This document shows, piece after piece, positions 5,845 through 13,371 of a stretch of DNA of 64,000 nucleotides. The stretch's first letter is position 1. The number at the start of each line of letters is the position of its first letter. Under the pieces are notes generated by a model, which did no database searches, had not been told where the DNA came from, and was given only the letters and a program-made list of their open reading frames with translations. The DNA comes from a virus. The stretch lies in the IMG/VR virus record IMGVR_UViG_3300032214_000566, positions 1-64,000 of that record. One strand, given 5' to 3'. The position numbers were made by a program, and so were the translations under genes.

Positions 5845-6462
5845 TTACCTAGACCAATAACCGTCACCCCAATTGTCTTCAGTCCACCAATCTTCTCTCA
5901 AAATAAATCCCTGTGTTGAAAGGAATTCACATAGTTCTTGTAGTGTTGGGCAACCTTCATACATTTCCAAATTATTAATCTCACAAAAAATATGGTCAAT
6001 ATTATTTAAAGTTTTTATTGAACCTTTTAATACTTCCAACTCAAATCCTTGGACATCAACCACTAAGACGTTCGCCCCTGTAATGTTAAAATGGTCTAAA
6101 GTTTTTATCTCCAAATAATCTGATTGCTCAAAATGAATGTTTGGATATTGTTCGAGATGTTTTTTTGGTTTACTAAATGATGCACTTTCACCCCTATTTT
6201 CATTTTCAGTCCATATCTGTTTCATTTCATTTTTTGAACCTAAACCATTATTATAAAAATGATTATTTGGTTTTTCCCCCAAATTATTTAATAACATTTT
6301 ATAAATGTCTCTTTGTGGTTCAAACCAATGAATGGGTATGTCCTTAAAAAATGTGGTCTGATATTCTTCGTACTCACCACCATCGTGAGCACCTACGTGG
6401 ATTATTCCCTTAACATTTGAGAAATCGTACTTATGTATGTAATTATATATTCCTATTATCAT
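5845..6462 (-). CDS. FkbM-type SAM-dependent methyltransferase
   Basis: 205 residues. IIHVGAHDG (20-28) is the SAM-binding motif I as written in FkbM-family enzymes (DVGAnxG). HWFEPQ follows as the acidic end of strand 2, and ANVLVVDVQGFELEVLKG is the diagnostic (DxQGxE-x-x-VLKG) FkbM segment. Family members methylate hydroxyl or sugar groups, often in glycan or natural-product pathways. In this phage a link to the fibre glycosylation genes at 47.6-51.8 kb is plausible but unproven. It is the last gene before the giant RNA terminator. Confidence 0.88.
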   Translation of the reverse strand: MIIGIYNYIHKYDFSNVKGIIHVGAHDGGEYEEYQTTFFKDIPIHWFEPQRDIYKMLLNNLGEKPNNHFYNNGLGSKNEMKQIWTENENRGESASFSKPKKHLEQYPNIHFEQSDYLEIKTLDHFNITGANVLVVDVQGFELEVLKGSIKTLNNIDHIFCEINNLEMYEGCPTLQELCEFLSTQGFILREDWWTEDNWGDGYWSR

Positions 6463-6489
6463 GTTTTAATTATAGTGAAGTTTTCGCAT

Positions 6490-6518
6490 AAAAAAAGGGA
6501 TCGATTCACATCGTCCCT
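6490..6518 (-). terminator. Terminator of the giant non-coding RNA
   Basis: Minus strand GGGA-CGAT, loop GTGA, ATCG-(A)-TCCC with a single bulge, followed by seven T. It fixes the 3' end and strand of the RNA described next. Confidence 0.88.
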
Positions 6519-7440
6519 AAATTTTTTTTAACTTAATAAGTTGTACCTAAAAAGAACGCTGAGATTACACGTTTCAGTGAGAAAACTTTAGAAGGATTAT
6601 TGGTTCCCTTCGTATCCACCATCTTTTGAATGGTATTCCTCAGTGACGATTATTTAGGTGAATCACTCCTTGAGGTAACAGTTACTCTCTTATTACTTGA
6701 CTCTCTTCGAGGATGCCTCCCCAACTCTTCCTTGCGGGAATAGAGGTGTTTGGTAAGAATATCGTCAAACTTGCGGTTTAATCGATGCAATGAACGGCTC
6801 ATTACTATGTAGTCACCTTTCACTGTTACCTGACGGACACTTTTGCTTTACGTTATATCATGAATTTTACTTCCTAATTGTAAAATAAAGTTTTTGTGTC
6901 GTGGATTGGAGAAGTAGTGGTCCGTCACGGGCTTCGCTATCTTTTGAACAACGAAATACTCAACTACTCCTTGAAATGTCCCCATTTCCATATTTTAAGA
7001 CCACTTCGAGATTAATCCCTTGGTAGAGATTTATCAAGGACAATGTCAGCACCACCTGTTTGTTGTCATACCTTTCGGTTTTAAGTACCCTTTGATATTG
7101 GAACACGCAATTATGAAATCGGATAACTTCATTTTTTGCAATATTCCTACGGGTTATTCCTATTGGTGTTCCCACCTCAATCAGACGACCCACATCGCCA
7201 AATCACTTAACCAGTTTCCCTACAGCGTTGCCCTCGGTACTCAAGGTTAAGCGGTATCCCGCTTGTATACTCGACCTCGATTACTCAAGGCGCAAACCCA
7301 ACACACTAGAGGGTTCACTTTATCCTACTTTCGTAGTTTATTTTATGGACTATATACGGCCCAAGATCTTCATGTTAACACTTTAAAGAAAGGGGGGTTA
7401 ATCTCTCACTTATCTTTGTTAATCACTTCAATCGATTATA

Positions 7441-7456
7441 ATTTCAAAGAACTTTT
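7441..7456 (-). promoter_or_regulatory. boxA-like antitermination element
   Basis: AAAAGTTCTTTGAAAT close to the 5' end of the giant RNA resembles the GTTCTTTGA boxA-like leader element that I associate with Bacteroidota rRNA operons, where NusB/S10 binding keeps untranslated RNA free from Rho. Such an element would explain how about 980 nt can be transcribed without translation. Confidence 0.45.
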
Positions 7457-7478
7457 CGGACTTTTCCGATTTGTTTTA

Positions 7479-7509
7479 CAAAGTTACGATATTTGTTTTG
7501 TTATATCAA
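7479..7509 (-). promoter_or_regulatory. Bacteroidota-type promoter of the giant RNA
   Basis: On the minus strand TTG (7507-7509), 20 nt, TAACTTTG (7479-7486). It has the spacing and sequence of the host primary promoter, and no coding start follows it. Confidence 0.8.
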
Positions 7510-7527
7510 GTACTTTGTGAACTTTTT

Positions 7528-7674
7528 TTAATTTTTTTCTATGAATACACTTTTGGTACCATAAAAATCAGCTCGGATTTCAGCATACACCACACTTGGT
7601 GTGTAATACTTTCTCCCGTTTTGATCAACGTAATAGAAAATAAAATTTTCAATTACTTCAGTTCCTTCACTCAT
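7528..7674 (-). CDS. Small protein (48 aa), hypothetical
   Basis: ATG-to-TAA frame (MSEGTEVIENFIFYYVDQNG...) with a beta-strand-like pattern (KYYTPSVVYAEIRADFYGTK) and normal phage codon use. It ends 19 nt before the giant-RNA promoter. The 178 nt upstream to the next gene hold only AT-rich sequence and one small hairpin (TTAGGA/TCCTAA at 7713-7728). No family recognised. Confidence 0.6.
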   Translation of the reverse strand: MSEGTEVIENFIFYYVDQNGRKYYTPSVVYAEIRADFYGTKSVFIEKN

Positions 7675-7852
7675 ATTTAGAGTTTTAAACGGTTAATAAA
7701 TAAGGTTAGTTATTAGGACGTTTCCTAATTGTTTAACAAATCTAATACTAATATTTCGATTTGTCAAATTTATAATAAAAAATTTGTTTGATTTTTTTGT
7801 TAATAGTAATAAATATACCGTAATACACCAAAAAACAAAGAAAAATTAAAAA

Positions 7853-10087
7853 TTAATTAAAAAAAGTATCAGTTAATTCATTATTAACGTCAATCTCATC
7901 TAATTTATCCTCTAACCATTCCGCAAATGATTCTTTGCTACTAAAAATTGTTTTTACGTCATCGTGTTTCTTAACCGGTATTTCAACAACCTTGGTTGCT
8001 CCATTCAAATAATGTGATCCACTATTTTTCTTACAGAATTTAACCTTACCGTTATCGCCAATTAAAATTAAATCATGTACAATACCATCACAATCAATAC
8101 CGTTACCAGGTACGATAATATATTCCATATCTTTAAATGGTGAGTAATCCCTATAACCATCAACATGTGGTATCATTTCTTCATCACCCACTTCTTCATT
8201 AATTTTACCACCCCAATTTTCTGAAGGTTGTTCTAAGTCAGGTTGTAATCTATAGTCAGTTGTTAACTCCTCACCCTCTTCTATGTCTCTAGAAGCAACT
8301 AAGAATCTTTGTTTACCGTCAACCAATTCATTGTGACAATTTGGATCATCGCTGTGATTATGTAGTTTACCAAGTTCCGTGAATTCGTACTTATTACCTA
8401 ACTCTATTATATTATGTAATAAACCAACAACATCACCCTTTTTCATTTTTTTATTGGCGAACACACCTTTTCCTTGTATTTTACTATCACCCACTAAATA
8501 TTTACCATCTTTTTTTACACTTTCAGTAACTGTTTGAGTGTTCGCAATTTCCGATTTTAAAACTTTAACAAATTCTTCCTGTATCGCTTTAGTTAATTGT
8601 ACATAACTTGTTATTTGTTCAGGATTAATCGCTTGTGGTTGTGCACCTTCTTTCTCTATCTGCTTCATAGCCGCAAGAATTTGTGGTTCAGATAGCCTTT
8701 TATACTTCGCCAATTTAGATTTAATATCGTTAACGAAGTTATTACTACCTTTATATTCACTAATCGCAGCTAACCTATTGTCATCATAAACAACCGGTTC
8801 CTCTTTTTTATTTCTATACAGGTAACTTATTCCTGAAATATTTGTAATACACTTATGTCCTCCAGAATTTGCTTGAATAACGTCCCACCCATTAACTGTA
8901 ATTCTATCTAATAAATCCTTTTGTTTTGTCGTTAGATTTCTATATAGTTTTTGAGATATGTTACCAATAATTGATAATAACTTTTCATCGGCGTTAACTT
9001 TAAAAGACTCTCTGTTACCATATATAGCAACTAAATCTTTCAATGTGAATCCAACTGATTCGTATTCCGCCTCAAATTCCGATACTCTTTTAAGTGTTCC
9101 AAAAGTAATTTTCATACCTTTTAAATCACTTTCAAATTTAGATAAAACAACATTCTTCATTTCACCTAAATCCACACCTTTTAATGCTCTATCCTCTTTA
9201 AAAGGATTACAAGATGCTTGGACTAAACCTAAAGGCCAAGCAATCACAATAAAGTCAGCATCAGGATTATTTTTAAATGGTGTGTACCTATCATAAGAAC
9301 CAGGTTTAATCATCGACCCACCACCATATTGTACAATGATATTACCCTCTAATCTTACATTTGGATTAACTTTTTGTTTTTCAATGTAATTAGCCTGATT
9401 TTGAACCAACTCTTCAGGTGTTGCATATCCTTTCGTTGATATTTGTTTTTTAATGTTATTTAAAATACTTAAAAGAGATGGTTGAGCACCTAATACAATT
9501 TGTTCTAAAAATTCAGGTTTGTTTTTAAATGCCAATAATAATTTATTGGTAACCAATCCCATTACAAACTTATTATCTCTTAAACTACTATCTTTATCAA
9601 AATTAAGTAGGTAATTCATTACCATTTCAGGTGTGATCTTATTTACTGCAAAATTAGCAGAGTCGACAGTTGATATAATATTAATGTCTTCTGTTGGGAA
9701 TATCTCTTTTGGTGAAACCACTTGTGATATTGTTTCGACATTGGATCTAGATGGTCTAAAGTTTGTTGAGGTCTCGGGCTCAACACCTGCTTGTGTGTCG
9801 TGGTGGTCTGTATGAATAACAAACATCGGTTTTCCATGTGCAAAATCAACAAGAACCGGCATCACATCACCACTAGCATCTGGTTTTTTAATTGAGAACT
9901 CCTTATCTCCGTATTGGATTATTTCGGCATCTACTACTTTAATACCATAATTTTCTAAATAATTTTTCATACCAATAGCGGTAGTAACACCGTCTAAATC
10001 TTGGTGGAAATAAATTTTAGCTTTTTTATATCTTTTAGCAAGTTCGTTAATATTCCTTATACCCGACTCGTTTAATAATTTTCTCAT
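7853..10087 (-). CDS. DHH phosphoesterase / SET-domain methyltransferase fusion, tagged
   Basis: About 744 residues from ATG 10087. MRKLLNE is a minimal tag (LNE cut). Residues about 25-420 are a RecJ/NrnA-like DHH phosphoesterase: FHQDLDG (metal aspartates), VDFAHG, HTDHHDT (DHH motif near 95), TVDSANF, and a DHHA1-type SGGHK segment near 410. Residues about 530-626 form a SET domain: KGVFA, HNHSDDPNC (NHS-x-PN motif) and EEGEELTTDY (pseudoknot ELxxDY). SET enzymes methylate protein lysines using SAM. A C-terminal 100-residue tail has no known domain. The GTG at 10105 is possible, but the TATTTATT box 3 nt before 10087 favours the ATG. I know of no such fusion. Confidence 0.85.
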   Translation of the reverse strand: MRKLLNESGIRNINELAKRYKKAKIYFHQDLDGVTTAIGMKNYLENYGIKVVDAEIIQYGDKEFSIKKPDASGDVMPVLVDFAHGKPMFVIHTDHHDTQAGVEPETSTNFRPSRSNVETISQVVSPKEIFPTEDINIISTVDSANFAVNKITPEMVMNYLLNFDKDSSLRDNKFVMGLVTNKLLLAFKNKPEFLEQIVLGAQPSLLSILNNIKKQISTKGYATPEELVQNQANYIEKQKVNPNVRLEGNIIVQYGGGSMIKPGSYDRYTPFKNNPDADFIVIAWPLGLVQASCNPFKEDRALKGVDLGEMKNVVLSKFESDLKGMKITFGTLKRVSEFEAEYESVGFTLKDLVAIYGNRESFKVNADEKLLSIIGNISQKLYRNLTTKQKDLLDRITVNGWDVIQANSGGHKCITNISGISYLYRNKKEEPVVYDDNRLAAISEYKGSNNFVNDIKSKLAKYKRLSEPQILAAMKQIEKEGAQPQAINPEQITSYVQLTKAIQEEFVKVLKSEIANTQTVTESVKKDGKYLVGDSKIQGKGVFANKKMKKGDVVGLLHNIIELGNKYEFTELGKLHNHSDDPNCHNELVDGKQRFLVASRDIEEGEELTTDYRLQPDLEQPSENWGGKINEEVGDEEMIPHVDGYRDYSPFKDMEYIIVPGNGIDCDGIVHDLILIGDNGKVKFCKKNSGSHYLNGATKVVEIPVKKHDDVKTIFSSKESFAEWLEDKLDEIDVNNELTDTFFN

Positions 10088-10090
10088 ATT

Positions 10091-10098
10091 AATAAATA
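10091..10098 (-). promoter_or_regulatory. TATTTATT box 3 nt before the DHH-SET gene
   Basis: Reads GTATTTATT-AAT-ATG on the coding strand. A member of the strict-spacing set. Confidence 0.58.
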
Positions 10099-10107
10099 CA
10101 ACCACAT

Positions 10108-10137
10108 AATAAAAAATCCCACATTACTGTGGGATTT
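10108..10137 (-). terminator. Terminator overlapping the end of the 10124 methyltransferase
   Basis: AATCCCACA/TGTGGGATT with a 4-nt loop and TTTTTATT on the minus strand. The stop codon at 10124 lies inside the hairpin. Confidence 0.88.
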
Positions 10138-10972
10138 CATTTATCACCTCTAAAGTCTTAAAGTATTCAATTCTACTTTCAGCGATTTGTTTATAATTAG
10201 GACTTAATTCAATACCTAACCATCTACGTTCAAGCATTTGTGCCGCCACTAAACTTGTTCCACTACCAGCAAATGGGTCTAAAACTACATCGTTCTTGTA
10301 GGATAATATTTTAATCGCCTTGGTGGGGATGTCCATCGAGAACGTTGCCTTGGTGAGTGATTTAGTATCTGCAAAGTAATTCCACTGGCCAAACACAAGT
10401 TCCATAAACTCTTTCTTATCAGTCTCTTCATAAACTATTTTTTTCTTTAATGTCCCATCTTCCTGTTCAATGTCGGTTGGAACTCCTAACCACTGTGGTT
10501 CTCCTTTAACTTTTTTAATATGATGTTTTTTATAAGCTAAAATCACACATTCTTTTGGGTTATAGATATATGGGCTAGATGGTGACATCCATGAACCCCA
10601 CGCGGTTGTTTTACTTCTATGTGGTGATTGTTCTTCGAGGTCAACGATACCAAAGAATCCATACCCAATCTCTTTCATAATTTGCCACATTTCAGAGACA
10701 AAGAAAATTCTTCCTCCCTTTTTTTGTCTGTTAATCTCATAAGGAATGTTAAGGGCAATTCTACCATCATCCTTTAATAATCTATATGCTTCACTTAACC
10801 AATTTTTGGCAAACTCCACATACTCGCTGAATTCAACGTCATCTTCGTGAACATCGTAAGCTATTCCTACACCATAAGGTGGTGATGTAACTATTAGGTC
10901 CACAGATCCTTCCGGTAATGTTTTCATTACTTCAGTACAATCTCCATTTATTATTTTTCCTGTTTCTATCAT
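10124..10972 (-). CDS. DNA methyltransferase, N4-cytosine/N6-adenine type
   Basis: 282 residues. The catalytic TSPPYGVG lies at 29-36 and the SAM-binding VVLDPFAGSGTSLVAA near the C-terminus, with an N-terminal GDCTEVMKTLP segment. The order motif IV before motif I is that of the beta class. RRWLGIELSPNY is the typical end of this fold. It modifies DNA in a sequence-specific way. No nuclease gene adjoins it, so it looks like an orphan methylase, perhaps protecting phage DNA from host restriction. Confidence 0.93.
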   Translation of the reverse strand: MIETGKIINGDCTEVMKTLPEGSVDLIVTSPPYGVGIAYDVHEDDVEFSEYVEFAKNWLSEAYRLLKDDGRIALNIPYEINRQKKGGRIFFVSEMWQIMKEIGYGFFGIVDLEEQSPHRSKTTAWGSWMSPSSPYIYNPKECVILAYKKHHIKKVKGEPQWLGVPTDIEQEDGTLKKKIVYEETDKKEFMELVFGQWNYFADTKSLTKATFSMDIPTKAIKILSYKNDVVLDPFAGSGTSLVAAQMLERRWLGIELSPNYKQIAESRIEYFKTLEVINEIPQ

Positions 10973-10983
10973 TTCCTAATTAA

Positions 10984-11190
10984 TTACGCTATTGTTTCTA
11001 AATAATCCCACACTTCATTTGAAAACTCTTCAAACATGTCTCCATCCTCATCATTTGATAAATCAACAATGAATTCATCGACACAAAAGTCTACAATTAT
11101 TTCGTGAACTTCACCTAATGTTTGTTCGTCATTTTTTAACCCCTCATACTGATTAAGGATTTGATTTTTTTGTTCTTCCGTTAATTTCAT
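10984..11190 (-). CDS. Small acidic protein (68 aa)
   Basis: MKLTEEQKNQILNQYEGLKN... is strongly acidic (EFIVDLSNDEDGDMFEEFSN) and helical, with no membrane segment. No family recognised. It overlaps the next upstream gene by 4 nt and so is translationally coupled within the 10984-13351 operon. Confidence 0.65.
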   Translation of the reverse strand: MKLTEEQKNQILNQYEGLKNDEQTLGEVHEIIVDFCVDEFIVDLSNDEDGDMFEEFSNEVWDYLETIA

Positions 11191-11402
11191 TTTTTATAAT
11201 TAATTTTTGTTTTATTTCCCTCCAAATTTGAATATGCATCACAATTTGAATTTTTTTTGGTTTTACAACTAAATAAAGACATTAATAAACTAATTAAAAT
11301 AGCAATAACTATAGTTTTCATTGTATACATAAAAATTTTATTGTTTCTTTCAACCTGTTGTTTTGACCTACCTTGGTAGTCGTCTTGATTCCATTCTTCC
11401 AT
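11187..11402 (-). CDS. Small membrane or lipoprotein (71 aa, or about 44 aa)
   Basis: From the ATG at 11402 it has a polar 24-residue N-terminus followed by one hydrophobic segment. From an internal ATG at 11321 it reads MKTIVIAILISLLMSLFSC, a clean lipoprotein signal with lipobox LFSC, then KTKKNSNC. The first start is coupled to the upstream gene (3-nt gap), the second makes an outer-membrane or periplasmic lipoprotein. Phage lipoproteins often block superinfection or act as o-spanins (inference). Both starts may be used. Confidence 0.6.
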   Translation of the reverse strand: MEEWNQDDYQGRSKQQVERNNKIFMYTMKTIVIAILISLLMSLFSCKTKKNSNCDAYSNLEGNKTKINYKK

Positions 11403-11404
11403 AG

Positions 11405-11800
11405 TTAAATTGCCTGTGCTATTATTTGTGCTAATTTATACCCTGTGAATGCACCTATTGCTGCCGAACCCGGTAAAACAATAAATTTACCCAACATAGT
11501 TTCATACTTCTTCCTATTAACAATATAAGAAATTAATATATAATAGACAATATAGTTCATTAAAACTAAAAAGTCTAGTTCTTTTGCGGCAAAAACAACT
11601 ATTGAATTGCCGAGAAACCCCCACATAAAGTTAATGAAGGTTTCACGGATTAATTCGTTTGGCGTTGTAATCGCGTCTAATACGTTTATTTCCTTATCTA
11701 ATCCTGTTTTACTTTTCAAGGGTTTCGATGTGGTGTTGGAGGTACCAGAGTGCCTTTCTGAGGTCTTCAAGCTCCTTGTCTTTTCCTTTTTTTCCTGCAC
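11405..11800 (-). CDS. Membrane protein (up to 131 aa)
   Basis: The C-terminal 80 residues hold three hydrophobic stretches (FMWGFLGNSIVVFA, FLVLMNYIVYYILISYIV, and a Gly/Ala-rich GSAAIGAFTGYKLAQIIAQAI), reminiscent of a small holin-like or phage inner-membrane protein. The first 30 residues overlap the DUF3310 gene by 92 nt and are low-complexity, so a TTG near 11718 (LKSKTGLDKE) is a likely alternative start. Confidence 0.6.
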   Translation of the reverse strand: MQEKKEKTRSLKTSERHSGTSNTTSKPLKSKTGLDKEINVLDAITTPNELIRETFINFMWGFLGNSIVVFAAKELDFLVLMNYIVYYILISYIVNRKKYETMLGKFIVLPGSAAIGAFTGYKLAQIIAQAI

Positions 11801-11921
11801 GTGATATATATTTTACTGTGTTTCCTAAACTAAATCCTAACTCCCAAGCATCAATTACTTTGATTGCTTCATATGGATTATCTTGCCCACCATAATGTTG
11901 TGGATGATTAACTTGTTCCAT
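11709..11921 (-). CDS. DUF3310 family protein
   Basis: 70 residues. NHPQHYGG near the start, then AIKVIDAWELGFSLGNTVKYI and ISRAGKKGKDKELEDLRKA, then LWYLQHHIE, a full match to the DUF3310 (SaV1-like) signature seen in many phages, where it occurs alone or fused to nucleotide-metabolism domains. Function is not settled. It abuts glnA with 1-nt overlap. Confidence 0.9.
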   Translation of the reverse strand: MEQVNHPQHYGGQDNPYEAIKVIDAWELGFSLGNTVKYISRAGKKGKDKELEDLRKALWYLQHHIETLEK

Positions 11922-13051
11922 TATTCTTCTCTATATTCTTTTAATAATTCATCATTAGAAATTGTTCTGTATTTTTCACTTAATCCTGACACATTTACAT
12001 TAGAATTCATATTCATCTTAATTTCTAATATTTCTTCAGCAGTATCCAATGATTTTGAAACTTCTTTAATGATTTTATATGGATCTGCGTTCGAACCCGG
12101 TCTTCTATCTTCAACATAACCTTTCCATTCTTTTGCCGTGTCCTGTGGAACTCTGATGGATGCTCCCCTATCAGATACACCCCAACTGAATTTATCGATA
12201 GATTGTGTCTCAAACCCACCAGTCAATCTTAAATGATTGTTTGACCCATATGCGTTTATGTGTTCTTCATGTCTTGATGCGAATGAATTAAAAATCGCCA
12301 TGAAATAATCGTACCCACCTTTGTCTCTCATTTTATCGTTTGAGAAGTTGGCATGTAATCCTGAACCATTCCATTCTCCGTGGGTAAGTGGTTTAGGGTG
12401 TAAATCGATATGGTAGTTATAGTTCTCTGAAATCTTGTACAAGAAATATCTACTCATCCATAGATCATCACCACCTTTTAATTTACCTTTTGAAAACACT
12501 TGGTATTCCCACTGACCTAATGCAACTTCCGCATTTGTTCCTGTGATATCAATACCATATTCCAAACACATATTTAAATGGTCTTCAACAAAATTACGAC
12601 CAACAACATTATGACCTACACCACAGTAATACTCACCTTGACCTTTAAGGATGTTTCTTTTGTGTCCTAAAATACCTCCGTTAATTTCTTCACGGATAAA
12701 ATACTCTTGTTCAAAACCAAACCAAAGACCTTCTTCTTCTTCATTTAATTTTGCCCTCATGTTAGATTCATGTGGTTTACCATCTGAATCCATAACCTCA
12801 CATAAAACATACACGGTACTGTTATGTAATGGGAATCCTTCTTTTGTGTAAACTCTAACTGGTTTTAATATTCTATCGGAATTTCCAGTATCTGCCTGAT
12901 TTGTTGATGACCCATCAAAATTCCAAACCGGTAACTTACAATCCTGTACTCTGTTTTTTATTGATTCGTAGTCTACGATCTTAACTTTACTTCTTAAATT
13001 TGGTTCAGGCTTATATCCATCAAGCCAAACATACTCTAACTTAACTTTCAT
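11921..13051 (-). CDS. glnA: Glutamine synthetase (type II, GSII-like)
   Basis: 376 residues, the usual length of the compact GSII family rather than the roughly 470-residue GSI. It makes glutamine from glutamate, ammonia and ATP. Signature segments are all present: WNFDGSST (43-50), FGFEQEYF (111-118, metal glutamates), GTNAEVALGQWEYQ (171-184), NGSGLHANFS (228-237, ATP-site His), NNHLRLTGGFET (271-282), RGASIRVP (295-302) and EDRRPGSNADPY (314-325). It is therefore probably active. It overlaps its operon neighbours by 1 and 4 nt. A phage glutamine synthetase could relieve nitrogen limitation or feed nucleotide synthesis. Confidence 0.96.
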   Translation of the reverse strand: MKVKLEYVWLDGYKPEPNLRSKVKIVDYESIKNRVQDCKLPVWNFDGSSTNQADTGNSDRILKPVRVYTKEGFPLHNSTVYVLCEVMDSDGKPHESNMRAKLNEEEEGLWFGFEQEYFIREEINGGILGHKRNILKGQGEYYCGVGHNVVGRNFVEDHLNMCLEYGIDITGTNAEVALGQWEYQVFSKGKLKGGDDLWMSRYFLYKISENYNYHIDLHPKPLTHGEWNGSGLHANFSNDKMRDKGGYDYFMAIFNSFASRHEEHINAYGSNNHLRLTGGFETQSIDKFSWGVSDRGASIRVPQDTAKEWKGYVEDRRPGSNADPYKIIKEVSKSLDTAEEILEIKMNMNSNVNVSGLSEKYRTISNDELLKEYREE

Positions 13052-13230
13052 TTGTTTTCTATTATATATTGGATTATTTGTTCCTTAGGTTTTCCTTGAT
13101 TGTATAGACGGTAAACGTCTCTTGAGAATTGGTCAGTGGTCAAGACAGCATCAGCATCAAGGTAATCCATGATTCTATCTACGTTTTTAAGTATGTGTTC
13201 TTTACAAAGAAACCTTTTGTTGAACCCCAT
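13048..13230 (-). CDS. Hypothetical protein (60 aa)
   Basis: MGFNKRFLCKEHILKNVDRI..., a helical soluble protein (MDYLDADAVLTTDQFSRDVY) overlapping glnA by 4 nt (ATGA), so translationally coupled to it. No family recognised. A role next to glutamine synthetase is only suggested by position. Confidence 0.65.
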   Translation of the reverse strand: MGFNKRFLCKEHILKNVDRIMDYLDADAVLTTDQFSRDVYRLYNQGKPKEQIIQYIIENK

Positions 13231-13351
13231 TTTTCTCTTCTTTAATTTTTTTTACTCCGTTAATAAACTCTCTAACTTTTTTACCTAACTCCATATCGTT
13301 TGGATATTCTTTTATCAGGTCTTTTATTACTTGGTATACGTCTAATTCCAT
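13202..13351 (-). CDS. Small protein (49 aa)
   Basis: ATG-to-TAA frame MELDVYQVIKDLIKEYPNDM..., Lys/Glu-rich and helical. Its last 29 nt overlap the start of the 13048-13230 gene in another frame. It is the first gene of the glnA operon if real. The short length and overlap limit confidence. Confidence 0.5.
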   Translation of the reverse strand: MELDVYQVIKDLIKEYPNDMELGKKVREFINGVKKIKEEKNGVQQKVSL

Positions 13352-13371
13352 AATATTTAAAAATTAATTAT

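Larger units (their letters stand above)
6490..7474 (-). ncRNA. Giant structured non-coding RNA, about 980 nt (GOLLD/ROOL-class candidate)
   Basis: No convincing gene lies here on either strand, and base composition is clearly richer in G and C than the surroundings. A textbook host promoter at 7479-7509 and an intrinsic terminator at 6490-6518 bracket it on the minus strand. Many local hairpins are visible: CGGA/TCCG (7457-7468), CTAC-GAAA-GTAG (7325-7336), AAGCGG/CCGCTT (7249-7264), GGTG-GGAA-CACC (7165-7176), ACC-GAAA-GGT (7070-7079), AATGA/TCATT (6789-6803), and two with the same CGCAA loop, AAAC/GTTT (6767-6779) and TTCC/GGAA (6728-6740). Length, phage location, tRNA proximity and ornate folding fit the GOLLD or ROOL families, which form RNA cages. 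Family membership is inference. Confidence 0.82.

Noticed and set aside
6490-7474. tmRNA, rRNA fragment or group I/II intron as identity of the giant RNA.
   Set aside because: There is no tRNA-like end or tag frame (tmRNA), no recognised rRNA core sequence, and no flanking split gene or intron core. An independent promoter and terminator argue against an intron.
6960-7680. Open frames of 69-85 codons inside the 6.5-7.7 kb region, on both strands.
   Set aside because: They have unusual composition, no promoter or start context, and lie in a bracketed RNA gene with dense hairpins. They are best explained as chance frames in an RNA locus.
11719-11800. The first 30 residues of the 11405-11800 frame as a confirmed part of the protein.
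   Set aside because: They overlap the well-supported DUF3310 gene in another frame by 92 nt and are low-complexity. A TTG near 11718 may be the true start, so the start is flagged uncertain.
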